NCBI RefSeq assembly: GCF_001611795.1
Contig: NZ_CP015098.1
Coordinates: 5,270,001-5,334,000 of the forward strand
DNA: 64,000 nt
Direction: 5' to 3'
Source: Streptomyces qaidamensis
GTDB taxonomy: Bacteria; Actinomycetota; Actinomycetes; Streptomycetales; Streptomycetaceae
The position numbers and the translations under genes were made by a program. A model generated the notes under the pieces. That model was not told the origin of the DNA. It was given only the letters and a program-made list of their open reading frames with translations, and ran no database searches. The stretch's first letter is position 1. Each line of letters opens with the position of its first letter. This document shows, piece by piece, positions 35,194 through 44,224 of the stretch.

Positions 35194-36116
35194 TGGATCT
35201 CACGATGCCGCTCGTCGTCGGCGCCGTCATCGGTCTGGGCATCTACGCCCTCGTGCGCGCCCTCATGCCCAGCAAGCGCAGCGCGATCTCCCAGGTCGCG
35301 CGGATCGACGCCATGCGCGCCCGCGGCTCGGCCTACGAATCGGTCCGCGTCGAGCGGGAGAAGGGCCGCCTGGGCGCCCTGCGGGCCGAAGTGGGCCTGC
35401 GTGTCTCGGAGTTCTACCTCCAGCAGGGCTGGGAGCAGCGCTCGCTGCGCGCGGATCTGGCGGTGCTGGACCGCAGCTGGGAGAAGTTCCTGGCGACGAA
35501 GGTGCTGCTGGGCGTGGCCGGCCTGTTCTTCGGCCCGTTCCTGTTCGCCATCGTCTACACGCTGGGCTTCGGCAGGAGCCCGATCATCCCGGTCTGGCTG
35601 GCCCTGCTCTTCGCGGTCGTCTTCTTCTTCCTGCCCGACCTGGAGGTCCGGCGGGACGCGGCCGACAAGCGACGCGACCTGCGGCGCGTGATCGGCGCCT
35701 ACCTCGACCTGGTGTCGATGAGCCTCGCCGGCGGCCGCGGTCTGCCCGAGGCCCTGATGGCGGCGGCCGAGATCTCCGACGGCTGGGCCAACCAGCGCAT
35801 CCGCAACGCCCTGTCCGACGCCCGCATCACCGGCGTCAGCCAGTGGCAGGCGCTCGGCGCGCTCGGCGAGGAGATCGGCGTGGAGGAACTCAAGGACCTC
35901 TCCGCCTCCCTGGCCCTGGTCGCGGACGACGGCGCCAAGGTCCGCGAGTCCCTCGCCTCCCGCGCCGAGACCATGCGGCACCGCGAGCTCGCCGAGATCG
36001 AGGGCAGCGCGGGCGAGAAGTCCCAGTCGATGCTCGTGGCGCAGCTGCTGCTGTGCGCCGGGTTCCTGGTGTTCCTGATCTTTCCGGCGGCGATGCGGGT
36101 GTTCCAGGTGCAGTGA
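35193..36116 (+). CDS. tadC: Tad pilus inner-membrane protein TadC
   Basis: 307 residues from ATG 35193 (MDLTMPLVVGAVIGLG), TGATG overlap with tadB. Membrane helices: N-terminal MPLVVGAVIGLGIYALVRAL, central LLGVAGLFFGPFLFAIVY and IPVWLALLFAVVFFFLPDL, C-terminal VAQLLLCAGFLVFLIFP. T2SSF signature LDLVSMSLAGGRGLPEALM and LGEEIGVEELKDLSASLAL. It has the usual length for Streptomyces TadC. Confidence 0.92.
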   Translation: MDLTMPLVVGAVIGLGIYALVRALMPSKRSAISQVARIDAMRARGSAYESVRVEREKGRLGALRAEVGLRVSEFYLQQGWEQRSLRADLAVLDRSWEKFLATKVLLGVAGLFFGPFLFAIVYTLGFGRSPIIPVWLALLFAVVFFFLPDLEVRRDAADKRRDLRRVIGAYLDLVSMSLAGGRGLPEALMAAAEISDGWANQRIRNALSDARITGVSQWQALGALGEEIGVEELKDLSASLALVADDGAKVRESLASRAETMRHRELAEIEGSAGEKSQSMLVAQLLLCAGFLVFLIFPAAMRVFQVQ

Positions 36117-36205
36117 GCCGTGCATGAGCCTTGCGGTGAGCTCGCAGTGAGCGACCTTCACAACTCCAGAACCTCCGTGAACCGATTTCGAAAGGACAAG
36201 ACGTC

Positions 36206-36457
36206 ATGAACGGACGCACCTTCCACACCGGCATCCCCGCCGTGGACTTCCTGGTCACCTTCCTCCAGGCCCGCACCGAGCGCGCCCGCTCCGACGAGCT
36301 GGACCGCGGTGCCTCCGCGGTCGAGTGGGTCATCATCTCCGCGGTCGTCGTGGCGATCGTCGGGGTTGTGGCCGCCATCATCAACGCCGCGCTGAGCGAG
36401 GGCGCCACCAAGGTCGGCGACTGCATCAAGGGTGCGGACGCGGGCAAGACCTGCTGA
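36206..36457 (+). CDS. Flp-type pilin
   Basis: 83 residues, ATG 36206 with GAAAGGA upstream. The prepilin site DRG/ASAVEW (G at -1, E at +5) is followed by a hydrophobic helix VIISAVVVAIVGVVAAIINA. The mature pilin of about 46 residues ends with two cysteines (DCIKGADAGKTC), suggesting a C-terminal disulphide loop. The leader is long (about 36 residues) for an Flp pilin. This should be the main structural subunit; the peptidase that cleaves it is encoded at 49965. Confidence 0.87.
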   Translation: MNGRTFHTGIPAVDFLVTFLQARTERARSDELDRGASAVEWVIISAVVVAIVGVVAAIINAALSEGATKVGDCIKGADAGKTC

Positions 36458-36504
36458 TCGCGCTCGGGAGCGTCAGAAGCATCAGGAGCAACGGGGTTCA
36501 CGGG

Positions 36505-36966
36505 ATGCCGGCAGATGTGGGCAGACGGGCACGCCGCTGGGTGCGGGCCGCACGGGAACGTGCGGCCGCCCGCGGCGACTCTGGCATGACCGCGATCGAG
36601 TTCGTGCTGCTCACCCCGGTCCTGTTCTTCATGATCTTCGCGACGGTGCAGTTCGCTCTGTACTTCTTCGCGGATCACGTGGCCCAGGCGGCGGCCCAGG
36701 CCGGAGCCCGCAAGGCCCGCGCCACGGCCGACGAACAGCCGGGTGCGTGGCGGGGCGAGGCGCGGGACGTGGTGGACAGCTACATCAGCCAGCTCGGCCC
36801 CCAACTGGTCCTGTCCCCGGACGTGACGATGGTGCAGCCGGAGCAGAACACGGTGGGCGTGGAGATCGCGGCGAGGGTCCCGACGGTGTTCCCCGGACTG
36901 GACCTGACGGTGCACGCGCAGTCGGTGGGGCCGGTGGAGCGGTTCGTTCAGGAAGAGGGCAACTGA
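36505..36966 (+). CDS. TadE-like pseudopilin
   Basis: 153 residues from ATG 36505. The basic N-terminus RRARRWVRAARERAAARGDS leads to the cleavage site SG/MTAIEF with Glu at +5 and the helix VLLTPVLFFMIFATVQFAL. The rest is a small mixed domain ending QSVGPVERFVQEEGN. This matches the TadE family (minor pseudopilin). The stop is followed directly by the start of the next gene. Confidence 0.88.
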   Translation: MPADVGRRARRWVRAARERAAARGDSGMTAIEFVLLTPVLFFMIFATVQFALYFFADHVAQAAAQAGARKARATADEQPGAWRGEARDVVDSYISQLGPQLVLSPDVTMVQPEQNTVGVEIAARVPTVFPGLDLTVHAQSVGPVERFVQEEGN

Positions 36967-37407
36967 ATGTCCTTCCCTTCCCTCCTCACGTCCCTCCTCA
37001 AGGGCCGACGGTCCGCGGACGACAGTGGCCTGTCCACCGTCGAGGTCGTGATCCTCGCGCCGGTGATGATCCTGTTCATCCTGGTGCTGGTGGCCTTCGG
37101 CCAGCTGGTGGACGGCCGCGGGGCGCTCGACGGCGCGGCCCGGGACGCGGCCCGCGCGGGCTCGATCCAGAAGGACCACGCGACGGCCATGGCCGAGGCG
37201 AAGAAGGCCGCGGAGGCGAACCTCGCGGACGTCTGCTCGGGCCCGGTGTCCGTCACGCAGACCAGCCAGGGCTTCGAACCGGACACCATCTTCACCGTCG
37301 AGGTGAGCTGCCAGGTGCGGGGCCTCGCCATGCTCGGCCTGGACGTCCCGACGACCCTGTCATCGAGCTTCAGCTCCCCGCTCGACCCGTTCCGGAGGTC
37401 GGCATGA
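36967..37407 (+). CDS. TadE-like pseudopilin
   Basis: 146 residues, ATG immediately after the preceding stop. Cleavage site DSG/LSTVEV with Glu at +5, helix VVILAPVMILFILVLVAFG, then GRGALDGAARDAARAGS, the conserved TadE continuation. Two cysteines (DVCSGPVSV, VSCQVRG) in the C-terminal part. The stop overlaps the next start as ATGA. Confidence 0.88.
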   Translation: MSFPSLLTSLLKGRRSADDSGLSTVEVVILAPVMILFILVLVAFGQLVDGRGALDGAARDAARAGSIQKDHATAMAEAKKAAEANLADVCSGPVSVTQTSQGFEPDTIFTVEVSCQVRGLAMLGLDVPTTLSSSFSSPLDPFRRSA

Positions 37408-37874
37408 GACACCTTCGGTCCTCATGGCCCTCGTGGTGGGCGGCCCGTCGCGCGCGTCTGGACGACTGTGGCTCCGGCGCGGGAGCGGTCATCATCTTCA
37501 CCCTCGTCTTCCTCTCCCTGTCCGCGTTCGTCATCGACGGCGGCCTGTCCATCTCCAAGCGGGAGCGCGCCGCCGACATCGCCGAACAGGCCGCCCGTTA
37601 CGCCGCCCAGGACATCGACCGCGACGCCCTCTACGAGAACGAGGGCGGCCCCGCCCCCATCAACTTCGAGAACTGCAACGCCCGTGTGAAGGCCTTCGCC
37701 CGCGAGATGGACATGACGGGCGCGGACATCGGCGCGACCCACTGCGTGGCGGCGAACGCCGAGCAGGTCGAGGTCGAGGTGCAACTCACGTACTCCCCGG
37801 TCTTCACGGGGATGTTCTACGGCGGCGACGTGGTGGTCCACGGGCAGGCGGTCGCGCAGAACGAGGTCGGCTGA
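37404..37874 (+). CDS. TadG-like pilus-associated protein
   Basis: 156 residues from ATG 37404. The helix GAVIIFTLVFLSLSAFVIDG has the usual TadG continuation GGLSISKRERAADIAEQAAR (Flp pilus-assembly TadG-like N-terminal domain). The residue in the +5 place after the glycine is Ile rather than Glu, so it may not be processed or assembled like the two TadE proteins. Last gene of the operon. Confidence 0.85.
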   Translation: MRHLRSSWPSWWAARRARLDDCGSGAGAVIIFTLVFLSLSAFVIDGGLSISKRERAADIAEQAARYAAQDIDRDALYENEGGPAPINFENCNARVKAFAREMDMTGADIGATHCVAANAEQVEVEVQLTYSPVFTGMFYGGDVVVHGQAVAQNEVG

Positions 37875-38178
37875 GCCGATCCGGAACATTCTGCGAATCT
37901 GCACACCGTTCACTGGGAGGTCGTGACGGGGCCGGCAGAAACCGAGGCCGACTCCTTTCTTGTGCTGCGGAACGCATTTCCGCACCGCGTAGTGGCAGAA
38001 GATGTGAAGACCACGAGGTCCCGGGTGACCGAATAGTCACACCCATGAATGCGCGCCCAGAAAACCACTCCCATCCATATCCACGGGCCGGGCACTGACT
38101 GGCCACCCCTTCTTCCGGCGTGCTTTGATCAGTCGCGCTCGAGCACTTCGAATTGTTGAACGAAGGGAACCGCCTTCC
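37875..38178. other. Spacer with hairpin, end of Tad operon / promoter of GG-leader peptide
   Basis: 304 bases without a gene. A perfect 7-bp stem (TGCGGAA at 37966-37972, TTCCGCA at 37978-37984) may end the Tad transcript. The right half, AT-richer around 38010-38170, must contain the promoter of the small peptide gene; an AACGAAGGGAA ribosome-binding region precedes its start. Confidence 0.5.
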
Positions 38179-38409
38179 ATGGCCTTCACCCCGCAGATCC
38201 AGACCGCCCAGATGTCCGACGCCGAGCTGGACACCATCGCCGGCGGCCAGGCGGGCGGTGCTGCCGCGGGTGCCGGCGCCGCAGCCGGTCTCTACGTCGA
38301 GACCACGGCCGTCGGCCTGACCGCCGGCGTCGGCGGCGGCGTGGGCCTCGCCGTCTCGCCGCAGGGCATCGCGGCGGACCTGCACCTCAACGCGGCCGTC
38401 GCTTCCTGA
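38179..38409 (+). CDS. Double-glycine leader peptide (bacteriocin-like)
   Basis: 76 residues from ATG 38179. The N-terminal part MSDAELDTIAGG matches the class II bacteriocin/lanthipeptide leader rule (LSxxELxxIxGG), giving a 23-residue leader and a core of 53 residues that starts QAGGAAAGAGAAAG and ends DLHLNAAVAS. The core lacks Cys and has few Ser/Thr, so lanthionine formation is unlikely; an unmodified pore-type or signal peptide is more likely. No C39 peptidase or ABC exporter is nearby. The start at 38179, not 38125, is supported by the leader and the ribosome-binding site. Terminator at 38423. Confidence 0.72.
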   Translation: MAFTPQIQTAQMSDAELDTIAGGQAGGAAAGAGAAAGLYVETTAVGLTAGVGGGVGLAVSPQGIAADLHLNAAVAS

Positions 38410-38422
38410 CGAACGCGCAGGA

Positions 38423-38454
38423 AAGGGCCCCGGATCTCCGGATCCGGGGCCCTT
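38423..38454. terminator. Strong bidirectional terminator
   Basis: AAGGGCCCCGGAT (38423-38435) and ATCCGGGGCCCTT (38442-38454) form a perfect 13-bp stem with a 6-base loop between the convergent peptide gene and WXG gene. Confidence 0.92.
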
Positions 38455-38476
38455 CGCGTCTCTCGGCGGCGGCGGT

Positions 38477-38848
38477 CTACTTCCCCCCGCCATCCCCCTT
38501 ACCGCCGTCGCTGCCCTTTCCGCCCTTACCGCCCCGCTTGTCCTCGGTCTTCATGGCGTCGTTCACCTTCTTGGCGAGTTCGTCATCCAACTTCTTGAAC
38601 TCGCGCACGACGGCATCGGACATACTCGCCAGCGCATCCAACTGCTGCGTGATGTCCTCGCGCCCGTCCTCCCAGTTGGACTCGAAATCGTCGAGCGCGT
38701 CATTGACGCTGCCGTCGCCGATGTCGTCCCTGTACGACGCGAAGAGCTTCTTGGTGTGATTCAGACGGGTCTTGATGGACCGCAGCCGGCGCCCGTAGCT
38801 CTCCAGCTCGGTCAGCGGGAGCGCGAGGTCGCTCTTGCCCTTGCCCAT
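38477..38848 (-). CDS. WXG100-like small secreted protein
   Basis: 123 residues from ATG 38848 (MGKGKSDLALPLTELESYG); upstream codons to 38875 are not conserved. Two helices around DDFESNWEDGREDITQQLDA. This equals FEDFEANWNLNRDKLQEEL of the 13167 protein, so the two are clear paralogues. The tail has EFKKLDDELAKKVNDAMK (F-xxx-D, ELAK), then a Gly/Lys-rich end (DKRGGKGGKGSDGGKGDGG). It is divergent from the large RHS toxin gene, and is likely its secretion partner. Confidence 0.82.
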   Translation of the reverse strand: MGKGKSDLALPLTELESYGRRLRSIKTRLNHTKKLFASYRDDIGDGSVNDALDDFESNWEDGREDITQQLDALASMSDAVVREFKKLDDELAKKVNDAMKTEDKRGGKGGKGSDGGKGDGGGK

Positions 38849-38991
38849 GTGGCAGTCCCCCCCAACGTCCGGCACTCTGATCCCAGCAGAACCGTACCCC
38901 GGCCCGATCTTTCCGTCGAACGACTGTGCCTTGTAAGTTCACGTGTGCATACGGTTGTTGACGTTGGTGTACGCGTGACGGGGGTTGCGGT

Positions 38992-41900
38992 ATGGCGGGG
39001 CACAGGCCTTCGGACTGGCATGTCCTGGACTTGGACAAGGATCCGACGCCTGGTGATCCGCAGCGGGTGCGCACGCTTGCGAAGCATCTGCACGATTTCG
39101 CCGACGACGTCTCCGACGCGTTGCGTCTGGTCAAGGGCATGGCGGGGGAGGGCACGCTCCTGGAGTGGGCGGGCAAGTCGGCGGATGTCTTCAAGGAGGA
39201 CTTCGCGGATGTGCCGAAGAACCTCAAGAAGCTGAAGAAGTCCTATGAGATGTGCGGGGATGCGCTGGCGGACTTCTGGCCGAAGCTGGAGCGGGCGCAG
39301 TCGCTGGCGGACAAGGCGCTGCGCAAGGGCCGGGAGGCGCGCGACAGCCTTTCCTCGGCCCAGTCGCGTCTCACCTCGGCCGACTCGTGGGTGACGCGGG
39401 CCGGCAAGGAGGCGGACAAGTACAAGGACGACCCGACCGGCAGCAAAGGCGCCGACAAGCCCGATGAGGCCAAGGTGCGGGCTGCGACCCGGGACGTCCA
39501 GCACGCCAAGTCGGCCCAGTCCAAGGCCCAGTCGGACGTCTCCGACGCGCAGGACGCGCTGGCCGCGGCGAAGAAGATGGCCGCGGATGCGCGCGCGATG
39601 CGTGACGAGGCGGCCCGCGAGGCCAAGTCGAAGATCGACGAGGCCTCCGACGCGGGCATTCAGAACCGGTCGTGGTGGGAAGAGGTCGGCGACTGGTTCG
39701 TAGACAACTGGGACACCATCGTCGCCGTGTGCAAGGTCGTCGTCACGGTCGTCGGGATCGTCGCGATGATCATCGGCGGTCCGATCCTGGGCGCGATTGT
39801 GCTGATCGCGGCCGCGGTGGTGCTCGCCGACACGCTCTACAAATACTCGAAAGGCCAAGCGTCCCTATGGGATGTGGGGCTGGCCGCGCTGGACTGCATC
39901 CCGGGCATGAAGGGCCTGACCACCCTCGGCGGCCTCGCCAAGGGGGCGAAGGCCTTCGGCAAGGTCGGCCTGAAAGGCATGGCCCAGGGCGTCAGGGGCT
40001 TGGGCAAGAGCGCCAGGACGGCCGTGGCGGACGGCGCCAAGGGCGCCTACAGCCGGCTCCGCAGCAAGATCCGGGGCTGCGGTGACCCGGTCGACGTGGC
40101 CACGGGCGAGATGTTCCTCGCGGAGACCGACGTCTCGCTCCCCGGCACCCTGCCCCTGGTGTTCACGCGACGGGTCGCTTCGGACTACCGCTGCGGCTGG
40201 TGGTTCGGCCCCACGTGGGCGTCGACCCTCGACCAGCGTCTTGAGATCGGCGAGAATGAGATCATCTTCGCCACGGAAGACGGGATGCTGCTCGTCTACC
40301 CGCGCCGGCGCCCGGCCGAGGGACCGTGGCTGCCCGAAACGGGCCCCCGCCTGCCACTGCTCGTGCTGGAAGACGGCACCTACCGCGTCGACGATCCACT
40401 GACCGGGCTCGCCCGTCACTTCGCTCCGTGCGCGGACGGGCCGGCTCACATCACGGCTGTCACCGACCGCAACGCCAACACCATCACCTTCGACTACGAC
40501 GAGGCCGGCGCTCCCGTGGCCGTGCGCCACTCCGGCGGGTACCACGTCTCCGTCGCCACCCAGGACGGCCGCGTCACCGCGCTGAGCCTGCGCGGAACGG
40601 CGGAGGAAGGGGACGTCACCCTACGGCGCTTCGGCTACACCGGGGGCAACCTGGCGGAGGTCGTCGACTCGTCCGGCCAGGCCCTGACGTTCACCTATGA
40701 CGAGCGCCTGCGCGTCACCTCGTGGACCGACCGGAACCAGCGGCGCTACGCGTACACCTACGACGCTCAGGACCGATGCGTCTCACAGGGGGGTGAGGCG
40801 GGGCACCTCACCGGAACGTTCAGCTACGACGGCACCGACCCCGCCTGGCCCGGCTGCCGTGTCACCACCCACACCGCCGCAGACGGAGCCGTCACCCGTT
40901 TCGTCGTCACCGACCACAGCCAGGTCGTGGCGGAGATCGACCCGCTCGGCGCCGTCACCCGCACCGAGTACGACAGGCACCATCACCTGCTGTCGCGCAC
41001 GGACGCCCTGGGCAACACGACCCGGTACGAGAACAACGCGTTCGGAAAGCCCACGCGGGTCACGCTGCCGGACGACGGCGTCGTCACGGTGGAGTACGAC
41101 TCGCTGCAGTTGCCGACGCGCATCGTGCAGCCCGACGGGGGTGTCCGGGAGCATGCCTACGACGAGCGGGGCAACCGGGTCCGCTCCAGCGCCCCGGACG
41201 GGGCCGTCACCCGGTTCGCATACGACGCGTACGGACGTCTCCTGTCGGTCACCGACCCCCTCGGTGCCACGACGCGGGTGCTGTGCAATCCCGCCGGCCT
41301 CCAGGCGCAGACCGTCAGCGCTCTGGGCGAGCGTTCGGTCCGTACGTACGACTCGTTCGGACGGCTGAGCAGCATCACCGATCCCCTGGGGCACACGACG
41401 AGGCTGTGGTGGACGGTCGAGGGCCGCATCTCACGCGTACTGGGCCCCGACGGTGCGGAGGAGGCCTGGACCTACGACGGAGAGGGAAACTGCACCGCCC
41501 ACATGGCACCGGGCGGAGCGCGCACGACGTTCGAGTACGGTCCCTTCGACCTGCTCACGGCCCAGACGGGCCCGGACGGAGGCCGCTACGCGTTCGAGTA
41601 CGACGCCTCCCTGCGCCTGAAGCAGGTGAGCAACCCGCTCGGCTCCCAGTGGCGTTACACCTACGACCTCGCCGGCCGCCTCGTCGCCGAGACGGACTTC
41701 GACGATCAGCGCACCGAGTACGCCCACGACCCGGCAGGCCGGCTGGAGAAGCGGCTGAACCCGGCCGGACAGCGCGTCGACTACAGCTACGACGCAGCGG
41801 GGCGGCTCCGCGGCAAGACGGTCGACGGCGTCGCCACAGCCTACGAATATGACGAGGCAGGCCGTCTCGTGCACGCCTCGGGGCCGGGCGGCGATCTCCG

Positions 41901-43524
41901 CATGGACCGTGACCGCGCCGGAAGGATCACGGCCGAACGGATCAACGGCCGCACTCTGCTCTCGTCCTACGACGCCATGGGCCGACGGGTGGAGCGGGTC
42001 ACACCGTCGGGAGCGCGGACCCGGTACGACTACGACGCCGTCGGACGGACGATCCGGCTCAGCGGCTCGGGCCACACGGTCGACTTCGTACGCGACCGGT
42101 CGGGGCAGGAGATCGAGCGCTCGGTCGACGACGGGCTGTGCTTCACACAGGAACGGGACACCCTCGGCCGTCCCGTCGAGCAGCGGTGGACCGCCGCGGG
42201 CAGGCAGGTTCAGCACCGCACGTACGGCTACGGCGCGGACCGTCACCTCAAGCGGTTCACGGACGCCCTGGACGGCCCGACGACCTTCGACGTCGACACG
42301 GACGCCATGGGGCGCGTGCGGGCTCTCCAGGGCGGCGACAGGGCGGAGAGCTACGGCTACGACGCGGCCGGACACATCACCTCCGCGTCCTGGTCCGGAT
42401 ACCCGGGCATCGACGACGCAGCGGGAGAGCGCTCGTACACCGGCACCCGGCTGCACCGCGCGGGGGCCGTGCGCTACAGCTACGACGCCGCCGGCCGGGT
42501 CGTCGAGCGCCGCAAGACCCGGCTGTCGCGCAAGCCCGACGTCTGGCGGTACGACTGGGACGCCGAGGACCGGCTGACCTCCGTGGTGACACCGGACGGT
42601 ACGCGGTGGCGGTACGTGTACGACCCCCTCGGCCGCCGCATCGCCAAGGAACGCCTCGCCGGGGACGGCCGAACGGCCGTGGAGCGGACGGACTTCACCT
42701 GGGACGGCACCTCCCTGGCCGAGCAGACCGCCGCCGACCCGGCGCTGCCGCACCCCGTCACACTCACCTGGGACTACGACGGCCTGCGGCCCGTCACCCA
42801 GACCGAGCGGCTGACGAACTCCGCGACGCAGGAGGAGGTCGACTCCCGGTTCTTCGCGGTCGTCACCGACCTGATCGGGTCACCCACCGAACTCGTCGAT
42901 CCTCAGGGCGAGGTGGCCTGGCGGGCACGGCGGACCGTGTGGGGAGCGACCTCCTGGCCCAGGCGGAGCAACGGGTACACGCCCCTGCGGTTTCCCGGCC
43001 AGTACCACGACCTCGAATCCGGCCTGCACTACAACTACCACCGCCACTACGACCCCGAGACTGCGCGCTACACGTCTCTCGACCCGCTCGGTCTGGCACC
43101 CGCCCCCGACCCCTACGGATATGTCACCAATCCGCTGCGCCAGGTGGATCCGTTCGGCCTCATGGCATGCGATGAGGACACGGTGGTCCTCTACCATGGT
43201 TCGCGCAATTGGACGGGCAACGACTTCTCGCTTGGGCGGTCCAACGATCTGCAGCGTGAATACACTCCGGACGCCGGGGTGTATCTGACGGACGACTTCA
43301 ACAGGGCGGCCACGCAGTACGCCGGCCCGGACGGTGTGGTGGTGCGGACCGAAGTGCCGCGATCCTTCGCGGACTCCGTGCTGCGGGAACACAGCGGCCC
43401 GGCGGGAAGGCAGCCCGAGTACTTCGTCGACACGCCGGAGGGAGTGGACATCCTCAACGCGGGGTCCCCCCGCGCGCTCCCACAGCGTGAGGCGGTCATC
43501 CAGCACATGATGGGACAGTTCTGA
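38992..43524 (+). CDS. WXG-headed RHS-repeat polymorphic toxin with ADP-ribosyltransferase-like tip
   Basis: 1510 residues from ATG 38992. Residues 1-220: DWHVLDLDKDPTPGDPQRV (the DPxPG head), WXG-like LLEWAGKSADVF and coiled coil. About 235-285: hydrophobic helices (TIVAVCKVVVTVVGIVAMII). From about 363 the DUF6531 block GDPVDVATGEMFLAETDVSL, then RHS/YD repeats (YDAAGRL, YDEAGRLVHASG and many more) to the core end DPLGLAPAPDPYGYVTNPL and DPFGLMA (1392). The last 118 residues are the variable toxin: VVLYHGSRNW, GVYLTDDFNRAATQYA and PQREAVIQ suggest an H-Y-E ADP-ribosyltransferase site (His1402, Tyr1431, Glu1500). It is predicted to be a type VII-delivered antibacterial or anti-eukaryotic toxin held in an RHS shell. 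Confidence 0.9.
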   Translation: MAGHRPSDWHVLDLDKDPTPGDPQRVRTLAKHLHDFADDVSDALRLVKGMAGEGTLLEWAGKSADVFKEDFADVPKNLKKLKKSYEMCGDALADFWPKLERAQSLADKALRKGREARDSLSSAQSRLTSADSWVTRAGKEADKYKDDPTGSKGADKPDEAKVRAATRDVQHAKSAQSKAQSDVSDAQDALAAAKKMAADARAMRDEAAREAKSKIDEASDAGIQNRSWWEEVGDWFVDNWDTIVAVCKVVVTVVGIVAMIIGGPILGAIVLIAAAVVLADTLYKYSKGQASLWDVGLAALDCIPGMKGLTTLGGLAKGAKAFGKVGLKGMAQGVRGLGKSARTAVADGAKGAYSRLRSKIRGCGDPVDVATGEMFLAETDVSLPGTLPLVFTRRVASDYRCGWWFGPTWASTLDQRLEIGENEIIFATEDGMLLVYPRRRPAEGPWLPETGPRLPLLVLEDGTYRVDDPLTGLARHFAPCADGPAHITAVTDRNANTITFDYDEAGAPVAVRHSGGYHVSVATQDGRVTALSLRGTAEEGDVTLRRFGYTGGNLAEVVDSSGQALTFTYDERLRVTSWTDRNQRRYAYTYDAQDRCVSQGGEAGHLTGTFSYDGTDPAWPGCRVTTHTAADGAVTRFVVTDHSQVVAEIDPLGAVTRTEYDRHHHLLSRTDALGNTTRYENNAFGKPTRVTLPDDGVVTVEYDSLQLPTRIVQPDGGVREHAYDERGNRVRSSAPDGAVTRFAYDAYGRLLSVTDPLGATTRVLCNPAGLQAQTVSALGERSVRTYDSFGRLSSITDPLGHTTRLWWTVEGRISRVLGPDGAEEAWTYDGEGNCTAHMAPGGARTTFEYGPFDLLTAQTGPDGGRYAFEYDASLRLKQVSNPLGSQWRYTYDLAGRLVAETDFDDQRTEYAHDPAGRLEKRLNPAGQRVDYSYDAAGRLRGKTVDGVATAYEYDEAGRLVHASGPGGDLRMDRDRAGRITAERINGRTLLSSYDAMGRRVERVTPSGARTRYDYDAVGRTIRLSGSGHTVDFVRDRSGQEIERSVDDGLCFTQERDTLGRPVEQRWTAAGRQVQHRTYGYGADRHLKRFTDALDGPTTFDVDTDAMGRVRALQGGDRAESYGYDAAGHITSASWSGYPGIDDAAGERSYTGTRLHRAGAVRYSYDAAGRVVERRKTRLSRKPDVWRYDWDAEDRLTSVVTPDGTRWRYVYDPLGRRIAKERLAGDGRTAVERTDFTWDGTSLAEQTAADPALPHPVTLTWDYDGLRPVTQTERLTNSATQEEVDSRFFAVVTDLIGSPTELVDPQGEVAWRARRTVWGATSWPRRSNGYTPLRFPGQYHDLESGLHYNYHRHYDPETARYTSLDPLGLAPAPDPYGYVTNPLRQVDPFGLMACDEDTVVLYHGSRNWTGNDFSLGRSNDLQREYTPDAGVYLTDDFNRAATQYAGPDGVVVRTEVPRSFADSVLREHSGPAGRQPEYFVDTPEGVDILNAGSPRALPQREAVIQHMMGQF

Positions 43525-43545
43525 GCGGATGCGAGGCATGACGTA

Positions 43546-44190
43546 GTGGCAGGTCAGATCACTCCCGTACCGGAAAGCGTGCTGGCTCGTGAGGTCTTCG
43601 GGCCACTCGGAGGCATCGTGGAGATCGGTGCGGTGTCGGCGACCGGGACGTGGAGCGTCGGTGCCGCCTCCGTCGGCGAACTGGTGAGCCGCCGCCGCGA
43701 CGAGGTCGGCCGGCTGCTCGACCTCGTTCGCGACATCGGTGGCTTCTCCCCGGCCACCATGGCCATCGCGGACGAACTGGGCTACCTGCGTGAGCACGAG
43801 GTGACCGCCCCTGCCCTGCTGCTGTGGTCGGGTGCGGTCGAAGGGATTCCGCCGCGGCTGGAGGACCTCGAACAGCGGGACGTCGTACGGCGCATGTGTC
43901 ACATGGCGGCCGACTTGCAGATGACGTACTTGCTGCAGGCCCTCGTCACCGCCGCGATCGTGTCCGGCGGGGACGTCGGGCGGCGGGCGGCCAGGATCGT
44001 CGATGCCCTCACACTCGCGTCCGACCTCGTGGGCGAGACGGGGCGCTCTGCCCCGGCCCTGGTCTTCAGGATGTGGCGGGTCGCCCACCTCCCGGCCCTC
44101 CTCCGCCCCGACGCGGGCACCCCCGAACAGGGTAAAGCGGCGTTCCGTGCCTACGACCAGGCACTCGAAGCCCTGACGACGAGCGCCTGA
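43546..44190 (+). CDS. Possible immunity protein for the RHS toxin
   Basis: 214 residues from GTG 43546, 21 bases after the toxin stop and in the same direction. All-helical: LAREVFGPLGGIVEIG, RRRDEVGRLLDLVRDIGG, DVVRRMCHMAADLQMTYLL, GRRAARIVDALTLAS. No signal peptide or membrane helix, so cytosolic, as expected for protection against a cytosolic toxin. No known immunity family is recognised; the call rests on position and size. Confidence 0.6.
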   Translation: MAGQITPVPESVLAREVFGPLGGIVEIGAVSATGTWSVGAASVGELVSRRRDEVGRLLDLVRDIGGFSPATMAIADELGYLREHEVTAPALLLWSGAVEGIPPRLEDLEQRDVVRRMCHMAADLQMTYLLQALVTAAIVSGGDVGRRAARIVDALTLASDLVGETGRSAPALVFRMWRVAHLPALLRPDAGTPEQGKAAFRAYDQALEALTTSA

Positions 44191-44224
44191 GCGCCCGTGG
44201 CATGGCGGTTGCGAACGGGGTAGT

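Noticed and set aside
36117..36205. A small gene between tadC and the pilin
   Set aside because: Only 89 bases; holds the ribosome-binding site of the pilin and nothing else.
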